From contig ML978125.1 in assembly GCA_010015805.1 (NCBI GenBank), positions 1,364,001 through 1,428,000 of the forward strand: DNA of 64,000 bases, written 5' to 3'. Source of the DNA: Rhizodiscina lignyota. Taxonomy: Eukaryota; Ascomycota; Dothideomycetes; Aulographales; Rhizodiscinaceae. Every line of letters starts with the position of its first letter. The stretch's first letter is position 1. The notes below the pieces were generated by a model. It did no database searches, was not told the DNA's origin, and saw nothing but the letters and a program-made list of their open reading frames with translations. The translations under genes and the position numbers were made by a program. Shown in pieces: positions 54,497-64,000 of the stretch.

Positions 54497-55100
54497 GTCT
54501 GAATTAGTGTTTCAATGTAGACTTAAGAAGAGCAGTTGGAATGTGTCGTGAATTGTTATCAAAGACCGAGGAACTGTAGTGGAAAACCGCACCGATAAAC
54601 CAGGATTTGAAATCCAAAGATACTGTCCCACAGAGTGACGAGATTCCGGATGATGTAGCACAGATTATACTCCATAGAGCCAGCCGTTGCTTTTATATGT
54701 GGCAGTGGTCATATAACAACCATAGAAGAGTAGCACAGACGGATACTAGCTGGGTGAGACGAAAAGAGACCGCGCGGCAGACTAATACATCTGGATCGAT
54801 CGATGGCTGCTAAACAGTCAATAGTCTGAAAGTAGCATACGATATGAAAGAATAGACGTGAAAACGGTTCAGACATAACACCTCCGGCATCCACTAAGGG
54901 ACGACGAATATGAAATTGATTTTGTGGATAAATGACGTCCAAGAGTGAGGGAGGCCCCCAGGTTTTGGGTGGCTAGTTCCTAGATCCGGGTACGCTCAGC
55001 CCCGAGCTCAGCTGAATTCGGGTGCTGTCGGCGTTTCCCGGCGCCTTGGGATCGTTTCGATAGTTACCCAGAGACTCCATTCGCTTGGTTCTTCTTGTTT
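54497..55100. other. Intergenic
   Basis: About 600 bp between two minus-strand genes; no gene recognised. Confidence 0.4.
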
Positions 55101-56673
55101 CTACAATTTGGCAGTCTCAAGCCTTTCCATAAACCCGCGAGAATTTAGCACTGCCAAATGCTTCCTTGAGATCTCCTTGACACTATTGCAGCCCATTAGC
55201 TGCATCGTTTTCTTGAATTCGTCGTGTAGCATCCGAAGCATCATCTCAACACCAGCAGCGCCATTATACTATATCAATCGTCTCGTCAGAACGTGAAATC
55301 TCAACTGTGTGACGTTGTTTGGTGACTTACTGCGAGGCCCCACAACGCAGGTCTACCCACAAAGACGCAGTCGGCACCCAAAGCAATCGCTTTGAATATA
55401 TCGGAGCCCCTTCGGAAACCGCCGTCGATGAAAATCGGGATCCTCCCTTTTGCGGCTTCAACGCATTCTGGAAGAGCATCTATTGTTGCTGGCACACCGT
55501 CGAGCTGCCGTCCACCGTGGTTTGAAACGACGATGCCGTCAACGCCGCATTCGATCGCCTTGAGCGTGTCCTCTGCAGTAAGCACTGATTTCAACAACGT
55601 CAGAGGATTCATTCTTTCATATTGATCAATTTGGCAAGCACACCTCCTTTGACGAAGATCTTCATCTTTGTAATTGAACGTAGATAAGGAATATCCCTTT
55701 CCCAGCTCTGGCTTGCATCTTTTCAAATATCAGCTTGAACTTCCTCAATCAAAGCTTCAGGCCAGAAATACCTTGGAAGAGCGTCGCCATATCCTCCAGG
55801 TTCGTAAGAGAATTCGAAACAGCATCCGTAATGTTTGGGAACGGATTCTGCTTCGTAATGTGAGCCGCCATCTGATTCCTCGTCTCGTTCCATCGCGTTC
55901 CCAATATCGGCGCGTCTGCCGTCAAAAGGATCGCCTTGAAGCCCAATTCTGCCCCGCGACATCAGTTAGCCAAACTCGAATATATTCAACACATTCATCA
56001 CAGTGTCGTACTTTCGGCCTTGAGTACCATATTCTTCGTGACTGTCTTATCGGGATAGATGTACATCTGGGCGAAGAAGTCAATCTTTCCCTTTGCATGC
56101 GGTATAATCTCTTCCCACACGAAGCTGGAGTATGTGCTGATGCCCATGTTGACATTGGCAGCAGCGCACCCTCGTGCGGTCGCCTTCTCCCCGTCAGGGT
56201 GCGCCATTCCGTGCAAAGCAGCTGTTGGAGGTGCGCGTCAGCACCCGCTTGTCGGTCGAGAAATTGTTTGCAAACATACTTGGGCTGACGCAAAGTGGGA
56301 AGGGTATCCTCCGCCCGAAGATTACGGTAGATGGGTCGCATGCCGCGACGTTGCTGAGGACTCGAGGCCGCAATAGATACTTCTCGAATGCGCGTGGATT
56401 GGCAAAGTAACTTCAGATTATGTTAGCCAACTCTCCGCAGACGGGAAGAAACAATCGTACGTCTGTTGGTATGTGGCTCCGCTGTTATAGTACTCTGTTC
56501 TGTGTAAGCCAGCTGCGTCAATTGAGATAATAGCGTTGAAAAATAGCACCTCTTGTTAATTTTGACATTTTCTTCGAAGCTGCCTTTTCAAGGTCATCCA
56601 CAGAAAGAATGTAGTCCTCATCTTTCTTCTGGGTCAGCTCCGCCTCGGCCACCTTCACTGCTTCATTAGCCAT
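55101..56673 (-). CDS. FMN-dependent 2-hydroxyacid dehydrogenase/oxidase (390 aa), likely peroxisomal
   Basis: Eight exons: 56550-56673, 56461-56494, 56280-56410, 56012-56221, 55772-55948, 55644-55718, 55331-55584, 55101-55268, with seven introns of 50-63 nt; all phases match. Family motifs appear only after splicing: [101 protein letters not shown] (catalytic His), [13 protein letters not shown] (FMN phosphate) and [13 protein letters not shown]. There is no cytochrome b5 domain, unlike flavocytochrome b2. The C-terminus ...ETAKL ends in AKL, a PTS1-type tripeptide. It likely oxidises lactate, glycolate or related acids to 2-oxoacids with H2O2 release in peroxisomes. Confidence 0.88.
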
Positions 56674-57389
56674 GGCTGTAATTCCAATAATAATGAGACT
56701 GAGGTTTAGACTGCGAGAATGTAGCAATGTGTAGTGGGTAAACTCTCCATTTTAAATGACGTTCAATCAGTGCTCACCTGCGGCTATCTATGGCAGAAAT
56801 TCCGTGGAACCAGATCCCAAGGATCTGATCTAATACATCGATAAGTCGGCCCGGAGGTGAATCGGCCGGAGAGGGTTACAGTAGGATAGTTAGTTCCAGC
56901 CAGTGGCAACTGCAGAAGGGCGTGTATTGCACGCATTGATCTAATCGGACTCTAGTCGGACTCCAGTCGCTGAACGAGGTCACGTGGTGTAAGATATCGG
57001 ACCGAGCCACTTAATCATCTGAAAAGTTATTGAACCAATTTGCAAAGCAGGGAAGGTCAATGTCGAAACTTGAAGGAGATATCGCTCTCGTAGTATCGTA
57101 TTAGGCTAGCCCACTTGGGTAATTTCACGGTGGATGTCCGGTTCACCGTCTTACTCAGGTTAGTCAGGCGATAGTGAGGCGGACACGAGGCTCTAAAGCG
57201 GCGGCAATCTGCGGACGTGGTCGGGATCAAGGTCCGCTTTCTCGACGTGGTAACCTTTTTGGGGTATTGGACCATATCTACAGTACAGCTTTTATAATGC
57301 AAGATCCCTTGGAGCGCCTCGCTGTGCTGCCAACTATTTTACCAGACGGCCAATCGCGGCCTTCCAGGACACCTTTCGCGTGAAACTAA
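56674..57389. other. Intergenic
   Basis: About 720 bp upstream of the hydroxyacid dehydrogenase and downstream of CCT4 (both minus strand). No gene seen. Confidence 0.45.
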
Positions 57390-59257
57390 TCATCGGCTCA
57401 AAGCGATATCGTCTAAGGTGAAAATGTTAGCAATATATCGGGCTGGCATAGTGGTGCTTTTCCTTACCGATTCGGAGAATCATCTTCACCGTCTCCGCAG
57501 CAAGCTCAATTGCACTTGTGCTCACGAGAAGAGGCTGCAGCACGTTCTCGTCTGCAATGTTGTTCTTGACTCCGCCGGACTTGATGCTGACACCTGCGTT
57601 TTTTTCTCCAAGAGCATGCCTGTGTCTCAATTCTGTAACGACTTTGATGCTGTTGAGACCCGCATTTTCGGCCAGAGTTGTTGGGATGACCTCCATAGCA
57701 TCTGCGAAAGCCTTCCAACATATTGATTCAGTGCCTGTGAGTGATCGAGATTGAGCTGCGAGAGATTGAGCGATCTCAATTTCTGGTGCACCGCCCCCTG
57801 CGACTAGAGCCCTTGAATTTAGTTAGCGGAAGGTTGCAGAAAAGCTGAACAAAGGCATACTTCTTCTTCACCAAACATCTGATCACACAGTGTGCATCGT
57901 GCAAACTTCGCTCTGCCTCTTCGAGAATCATCGAGTTCGCGCCGCGCACGACAATCGAGACAGTCTGCACCGCCGCCTTGACACCTGTAACTTTCACTAT
58001 CCGCGCACCAGATGTATGTGTCTCTTCGATCAGCTCCGCCGAGCCCAGCTTGTCTTCTGTGAAAGAGTCGACATCTGCAATGGGTTTGCAGCCCGTGCTC
58101 TTGCAGATGAATTCAACTTCATCCCTCTCAATATCCTTCACGGCAAGAATGCCAAGCTTGGCCAGGAAATGCAAGCTCAAGTCATTCACCGCGTCCCGGA
58201 GAATCGACTTTTGTATGAAGAGGACGTTGCACTTGGCCTTCTTGATCTTCTTGCACATATTCAGGAGGTATGCGCGCTCCTCTTTAAGAATCTTGTCCAT
58301 TTGCCGATAGTCGTTGACGACAACCTGATTCTCCATGTCTGGTTTCGGTGGGCTCAGTTGGAACTGGATTAAACCAATCTTCGCCTTCTCCATCCTTGTT
58401 GGTCCGCCGCCCGACTTTATAACCTGTTGTTGAAGCACCAAACCATCCACCATTTCACTGTCCTCGATCGTTCCACCTGGCTTCTTCAAGATGCGGATGT
58501 TCTTGAGATCTACATTGTCTGCAGTCTTCTGATCAATGACTCTGAGAACTGAATCAACGGCCATGGGAGCGAGCTTCGGTTCTTGCGCCACAATTTTCGA
58601 CGATAGAGATGTTGAGGCGGCTTTGAGAAGGGTTGTGCGATCTGACAAGGAGATGGGAAGGGACATGTCGTGCAGAATTTGGACTGCAGCAGCTGCCGCG
58701 CGTTGGAAGGACTCCGAGATGACTGTAGGGTGTATGCCTTTTGCAAGCAGTCTCTCCGCTGCGCCCAACAGACTTCCTGCTATTACCACCACAGATGTAG
58801 TTCCATCACCCGCTTCAATATCTTGTGCGTTCGCAAGGTCAACGAGCATCTTCGCGGCAGGGTGCATAACGCTCATTTGACTGAGCATAGTATTTCCGTC
58901 GTTTGTGATCATGGTATGGCCTTTGCCGTCTTGGATCATCTTGTCCATGCCCTTTGGACCTAACGACTAAATTAAACGTCATTAACGTGTTCACGCAGTC
59001 CAAAAAGTATGAGAGCCTACGGTTCGTATGGCATCGGAAACCGCTGAAAGAATATTAGCACCACTGTACATAGGAACTCCAGACTTGAAGCTTACCTCGA
59101 GCAGCAACAATGTTACCCGTCCTCACTGCTTGTGGTTTTTCCTTGTCCTGCACAGGATTATTAGCGTTTCCAGGCTCTTGAAATTTGTCGAAAAGTTTCT
59201 ACGCACCCTGAAGGAAGCATTTGAACCACCGCTTGGAGCTACCGCTGCGGTAGCCAT
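57390..59257 (-). CDS. CCT4: T-complex chaperonin subunit delta, CCT4 (532 aa)
   Basis: Six exons: 59207-59257, 59096-59147, 59021-59043, 57861-58966, 57468-57811, 57390-57412, with introns of 49-59 nt. After splicing the N-terminus reads [30 protein letters not shown], then [12 protein letters not shown] and [10 protein letters not shown]. The nucleotide-binding GDGTTSVVV, the apical domain ([18 protein letters not shown]) and the C-terminal RIDDIALSR match group II chaperonin delta. CCT is the hetero-oligomeric cytosolic folding machine for actin, tubulin and WD40 proteins. Three introns crowd the first 130 coding bases. Confidence 0.93.
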
Positions 59258-59637
59258 GGCTAAAGTCTTGAGAGTAGAGCTGTCTGTGCAATAGCAAAAC
59301 GGAACACGAAGAGTTTCCGGAAGGTATGCAGCTTTTGCCTGATATCTATTCACGACGCGCTCCAAAGATTAAGTCGCGCGCGCGCCGCGGTTGATTGCCG
59401 GCCAATCTTCGGACCAGAGAGCTTCTTCGGACATCTCGCGACTTCGCTACGGCAATCAAAGCTCTAACGCATCACTCATCACAAATCAACACAACAACCA
59501 CCCTCTATCGGCATCCTAAGCTTCTGGTCGCATAGCTTGACGTCCTTTACTTACGCTTCGACGAAGAACGTTGCCTGGTTAGGCCTTTAAAGTTCCCATT
59601 CTCGAACAAACGCTCTCTAGAGCGCCGCGTAACAACT
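59258..59637. promoter_or_regulatory. Divergent promoter, CCT4 / Rpt1
   Basis: The 380 bp between the two ATGs include a CCAAT box at 59402-59406 and an alternating CG tract near 59374-59385. Both neighbours are proteostasis genes, so shared control is plausible. Confidence 0.5.
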
Positions 59638-61064
59638 ATGCCTAGTGCCACTGGGCAGAGCTGGGAGAAGTACCAGAAGGAGTTCGCCGACGATGAGGTA
59701 GAAGAAAAGAAGATCACACCGCTCTCCGATGAGTGAGTCTTTCTCTGAGAATCACGATCGCAACGTGATCACCAGCTAACAGAGAATAGGGACATTCAAG
59801 TGCTCAAGACCTATGGCGCGGCACCTTACGCGGCGGAGCTGAAGAAGCTCGAGAAGGAGATCAAGGACAAGCAGACGAGTGTGAACGAGAAGATCGGGGT
59901 CAAGGAGTCAGATACCGGCCTTGCCCCCCCTCATCTCTGGGACATCGCTGCAGACAGACAACGAATGTCGGAGGAGCAACCACTTCAAGTGGCGCGGTGT
60001 ACTAAGATAATACAAGATGAGAAGGACCCAGAGAAGAGCAAATATGTCATCAACGTCAAACAAATCGCCAAGTTTGTCGTTAATTTGGGCGAGCGCGTCA
60101 GTCCAACGGACATCGAAGAGGGCATGCGCGTTGGGTATGTACTGAACTGCGATAGTCTATCAACCTATACTGATCTTACGCTAGTGTCGACCGTAACAAG
60201 TACCAAATCCTCCTACCGCTGCCGCCGAAGATCGACCCTAGTGTGACGATGATGACGGTCGAAGACAAGCCCGATGTGACATATGGAGATGTCGGTGGAT
60301 GCAAAGATCAGATCGAGAAGCTTAGAGAAGTCGTCGAAATGCCTTTGCTATCACCAGAGCGCTTTGTCAACCTCGGTATTGATCCGCCAAAGGGTGCTCT
60401 GCTCTATGGACCCCCTGGAACTGGCAAGACGCTGTGCGCAAGAGCTGTCGCGAACCGAACCGACGCAACCTTCATCCGTGTTATTGGTAGCGAGCTGGTC
60501 CAGAAGTATGTTGGCGAAGGTGCAAGGATGGTTCGAGAACTTTTCGAGATGGCTCGAACGAAGAAGGCATGCATCATCTTCTTCGACGAAGTTGATGCTA
60601 TTGGTGGCGCTCGTTTCGATGATGGTGCAGGAGGCGACAATGAAGTCCAGAGGACTATGCTTGAACTCATCACACAACTTGATGGCTTCGACTCGAGAGG
60701 AAACATCAAGGTCATGTTCGCAACTAACAGACCATCTACTCTGGATCCTGCGCTCATGCGTCCTGGTCGTATCGATCGAAAAATCGAATTCTCTCTTCCC
60801 GATATGGAAGGCCGCGCCAACATCCTCCGCATTCACGCAAAGAGCATGTCAGTGGAACGAGACATCAGATGGGAGCTCATCTCTCGTCTGTGCCCCAACT
60901 CTACTGGCGCAGAGCTTAGAAGTGTTGCTACAGAGGCCGGCATGTTCGCCATTCGCGCAAGGAGAAAGGTGGCTACGGAGAAAGATTTCCTGGCAGCGGT
61001 GGACAAGGTGATCAAGGGCAACTTGAAGTTCAACTCTACCGCGACTTACATGCAGTACAATTAG
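59638..61064 (+). CDS. RPT1: 26S proteasome regulatory ATPase Rpt1 (439 aa)
   Basis: Exons 59638-59732, 59790-60134, 60185-61064; introns of 57 and 50 nt. The order is an N-terminal coiled coil ([20 protein letters not shown]), the OB-fold region ([20 protein letters not shown]), then the AAA domain. Walker A is GPPGTGKT at residues about 222-229, Walker [11 protein letters not shown] at about 277-286, and the second region of homology [16 protein letters not shown]. The C-terminal [11 protein letters not shown] matches Rpt1 (PSMC2), not the other five Rpt subunits. It forms part of the 19S base ATPase ring that unfolds substrates. Confidence 0.93.
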
Positions 61065-61401
61065 AGGGCGAGGCTTCTTGTTCAATGTAAATTTAGACTC
61101 AGCATCAGCGGGCGTAAGGGCGGCTTCGGCAGATATTTCCTGTAGCAGTATCATGCTCAAGAACCGCTTTTGAAGTTGGATCAATCCAGCCTGCTATCGA
61201 GACGTTGCTTCCTAATTAATATTTCAAGAATGGACGAATCAAACGGCGCATAAATGTAATGGCGACCTGAATCATCACTTTGCAGGGGGCCTCGGCTGCA
61301 AGCTTCATCAAGCGGAACCACCCGCCGAGCAACCCTTCCACTCTTGTGACGCTCCATTGAACCACAACAATTGCCTCTCTGCTGCTCGCGTACTTCTAGA
61401 T
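61065..61401. other. Intergenic, Rpt1 3' / Sdh1 promoter
   Basis: 337 bp; no gene. A 3' UTR and a short promoter are expected here. Confidence 0.5.
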
Positions 61402-63676
61402 ATGGCGTCACTTGGGCTACGGCGCTTCGCCAATGCGCGCAAGGTATGTACATGCCTGTTTAGACCGTTCTCTTCTCATTGTGGGCGCCGGAGCACCCCC
61501 CGCCATGAGGTGTAGCCCTCACGCCACAATGTATAAACTGCATTTCCACTCGAACGATTATGTAGATGCTAACTACCTATTCAAACTACATAGCTCTCAA
61601 ACTCAGTCCGCTCCAGCTGTCGCCAGTTCTCCTCCAGTACGCCGCGCGCACGCATCATTAGCAGCCAACCACTTCGCGCGAGAGAAACCGCACACCCTGC
61701 TACATACCAATACCCCGTTATAGACCATGAGTACGATGCCATTGTCGTTGGTGCTGGTGGCTCAGGCCTGCGAGCGGCTTTTGGTCTGGCAGAGGCAGGG
61801 TTCAATACGGCTTGTATCAGCAAGCTGTTCCCCACGAGAAGTCACACAGTCGCTGCTCAAGGTGGTATCAATGCTGCGCTAGGAAAGTGAGTGGACCTTG
61901 ATCTGTCGAAGGAGCGGTTTTGGGCATCAGTCAATTGAATGGACTGCTAACAATTGGCATGGAACAGCATGCACGAGGACGACTGGAGATGGCACATGTA
62001 TGATACTGTGAAGGGTTCCGACTGGCTGGGCGATCAAGATGCCATCCACTACATGACAAGAGAAGCACCGCAATCCGTTATCGAACTCGAGAACTACGGC
62101 TGTCCTTTCTCGAGAACAGAGGACGGAAAGATGTGAGGTTTAACAGTACTAGTCATATACATGTCTTACTGACCACAAGAGCAGCTACCAGCGAGCCTTT
62201 GGCGGCCAATCTCAGAAGTTCGGCAAAGGTGGACAGGCCTACCGTTGCTGCGCTGCTGCTGATAGAACCGGTCACGCTCTCTTGCACACTTTATACGGTC
62301 AATCCCTCCGTCACAACACCAAGTACTTCATCGAGTTCTTCGCAACCGACCTGATAATGGAAGATGGCGTCTGCAAGGGTGTCATCGCGTACAACCAGGA
62401 GGACGGTACTCTGCACCGATTCCACGCACACAATACCGTGCTCGCCACTGGAGGATACGGACGAACATATTTCAGCTGCACATCTGCGCATACTTGCACT
62501 GGTGATGGTATGGCAATGGTTGCACGTGCGGGCCTTCCGAATCAGGATCTTGAGTTCGTCCAGTTCCATCCCACTGGTATCTACGGTGCCGGATGCCTCA
62601 TCACAGAAGGCTCTCGTGGTGAGGGAGGCTACCTCCTGAACAGTGAGGGTGAGCGCTTCATGGAACGTTATGCACCAACTGCCAAGGATCTTGCCTCCCG
62701 TGATGTCGTCTCCCGATCGATGACAATGGAGATCCGCGAGGGTCGCGGAGTCGGACCAGACAAGGACCACATCTACCTCCAGCTCAGCCATCTTCCACCA
62801 GAAATCCTCCATGAGCGTCTACCTGGTATCTCAGAGACAGCATCCATCTTCTCAGGCGTTGACGTCACGAAACAGCCCATCCCCGTGCTGCCAACCGTGC
62901 ACTACAACATGGGTGGCATCCCGACCCGCTACACCGGCGAAGTCCTCACGCAAGACGAAACCGGCAAGGACCAAGTCGTTCCCGGCCTCTTCGCCTGCGG
63001 CGAGGCAGCCTGCGTCTCCGTACACGGTGCAAACCGCCTAGGAGCAAACTCCCTTCTCGATCTGATCGTCTTCGGCCGCGCAGTCTCCCACACCATCCGC
63101 GACAACTTCTCCCCCGGCCAGCCGCACAAAGAACTTGCGCCAGACGCCGGCGCCGAGAGCATCAGCATCATCGACCAGCTCCGCACGGCGGACGGCCCGA
63201 AGAGCACAGCAGATATCAGGATGGCAATGCAGAGGACCATGCAGACGGACGTGAGCGTGTTCCGCACACAGGAATCCTTGGACGAGGGCGTCAAGAAGAT
63301 CCGCGAGGTGGATCAGACATTCGCCGACGTGGGCACTAAGGATAGGAGCATGATTTGGAATAGCGATCTTACTGAGACGCTTGAGTTGAGGAACCTTTTG
63401 ACTTGCGCGTGAGTCCCCCCACCCTGTGATTTCGAACAGGAAACTAAGACGAATAGTGTGCAAACCGCCGAAGCAGCAGCAGTCCGTACGGAGTCCCGCG
63501 GTGCCCATGCACGTGAAGATTTCCCCGAGCGCGACGATGTGAACTGGATGAAGCACACGCTCACGTGGCAGAAGGCGCCGCATGGTAAGGTTGACATTAA
63601 GTACCGTGCGGTAACGGGCCACACACTGGATGAGAATGAGTGCAAAGCGGTTCCGCCGTTCAAGCGGACGTACTAA
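61402..63676 (+). CDS. SDH1: Succinate dehydrogenase flavoprotein subunit, mitochondrial (647 aa)
   Basis: Exons 61402-61443, 61594-61886, 61968-62132, 62185-63408, 63457-63676; introns of 150, 81, 52 and 48 nt. The first 50 residues are Arg/Ser-rich without acidic residues until about 45, a mitochondrial presequence. The Rossmann [17 protein letters not shown] is followed by [15 protein letters not shown] with His98 as the covalent FAD site. [21 protein letters not shown] and [12 protein letters not shown] form the dicarboxylate site. [20 protein letters not shown] and the C-terminal [12 protein letters not shown] complete the family. It oxidises succinate to fumarate in complex II, feeding electrons to Sdh2. 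Confidence 0.95.
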
Positions 63677-64000
63677 ATCCTGTTCCTGTTTCGTGGAGGT
63701 GCGAGCTGGTGGGAAAATTGTACGTATATAGTTAGCACGAGACATGGCGTTTTGCAAAGACGCGAAGCAAATGTAAATGACTTTGACTCCAATTTGTCGA
63801 AGGTGTCACAGTGATTGTGGAAACGATGAGTTGTGATTCTCGTGATGCAGTGGCATTTTTCTTGTTATGTCTGGATGCTAACTAACTACATCCATCACAC
63901 CATGCTTCATGCATAGACGCCACCCAATAGCAAAATGCCTGAGAATCTTCGAACTTCGCAAAAGAAAGGTAGAGTGACAAGCCTACACAGCAACAGCCAG
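63677..64000. other. Region downstream of SDH1
   Basis: The last 324 bp hold the SDH1 3' UTR; no further gene start is recognised before the window ends. Confidence 0.5.

Noticed and set aside
55301-55726. A continuous reading of the hydroxyacid dehydrogenase through 55585-55643 without splicing
   Set aside because: The spliced version yields the family sequence ...[17 protein letters not shown]; the unspliced frame is unrelated upstream.

Overview
The window looks like a chromosomal segment of a filamentous ascomycete (Pezizomycotina; Dothideomycetes is my best guess, an inference from gene content and style). The evidence is short spliceosomal introns of mostly 45-70 nt with GT...CTRAC...AG signals, a PalC (ambient-pH pathway) gene, a Rax2-type polarity gene, DUF6594, UstYa-like and CE16-type genes, and small secreted cysteine-containing proteins. 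I rebuilt exon-intron structures by hand from splice signals, phase continuity and family motifs. No rRNA, tRNA, CRISPR array or intact transposon was recognised.

Layout. 1-4.3 kb: the C-terminal part of a cytosolic phospholipase A2-like gene, a 100-aa cysteine-rich secreted protein, and a HAPSTR1/TAPR1-like gene. 4.6-12.6 kb: a GDSL esterase, an F-box gene broken by one in-frame TGA, the SNARE Sec9, and a SET-domain protein with a signal peptide. 12.6-21.6 kb is gene-poor and accessory-like: two single-domain retropepsin-fold proteins (one lacking the catalytic triplet), a DUF6594 membrane protein and a degenerate tandem repeat of about 110 bp. 21.6-31.7 kb is a housekeeping block: Rax2, a LanC-like protein, Ogg1 and U2AF65. 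31.7-35.3 kb is another accessory patch: a 22-bp perfect palindrome, a small secreted protein with three Lys-Arg sites, and next to it, divergently, a decayed UstYa-family gene. 35.4-49.9 kb: an amino-acid permease, a TLC-domain membrane protein, a Yap-like bZIP factor, an SH3BGR/glutaredoxin-like protein with a very acidic tail, PalC, and a protein with an F-box-like N-terminus. 50-56.7 kb: a LURP-one-like protein, a cupin, a small secreted PAN-like protein, and an FMN-dependent 2-hydroxyacid dehydrogenase ending in a PTS1-like tripeptide. 57.4-63.7 kb: CCT4 and Rpt1 share a 380-bp divergent promoter, followed by Sdh1.

Functional links. Proteostasis genes (CCT4, Rpt1) share a promoter, and Ogg1 and U2AF65 share another of about 330 bp. 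Polarity and secretion genes (Rax2, Sec9) and respiratory metabolism (Sdh1, hydroxyacid dehydrogenase) are scattered among candidate host-interaction genes. There is no obvious complete secondary-metabolite cluster. The nearest thing to an unusual system is the patch at 33.1-34.2 kb, where a possible Kex2-processed secreted precursor lies head to head with a UstYa-type remnant. Several introns are multiples of three and stop-free (Rax2, U2AF65, bZIP, PalC), so naive translation reads through them.
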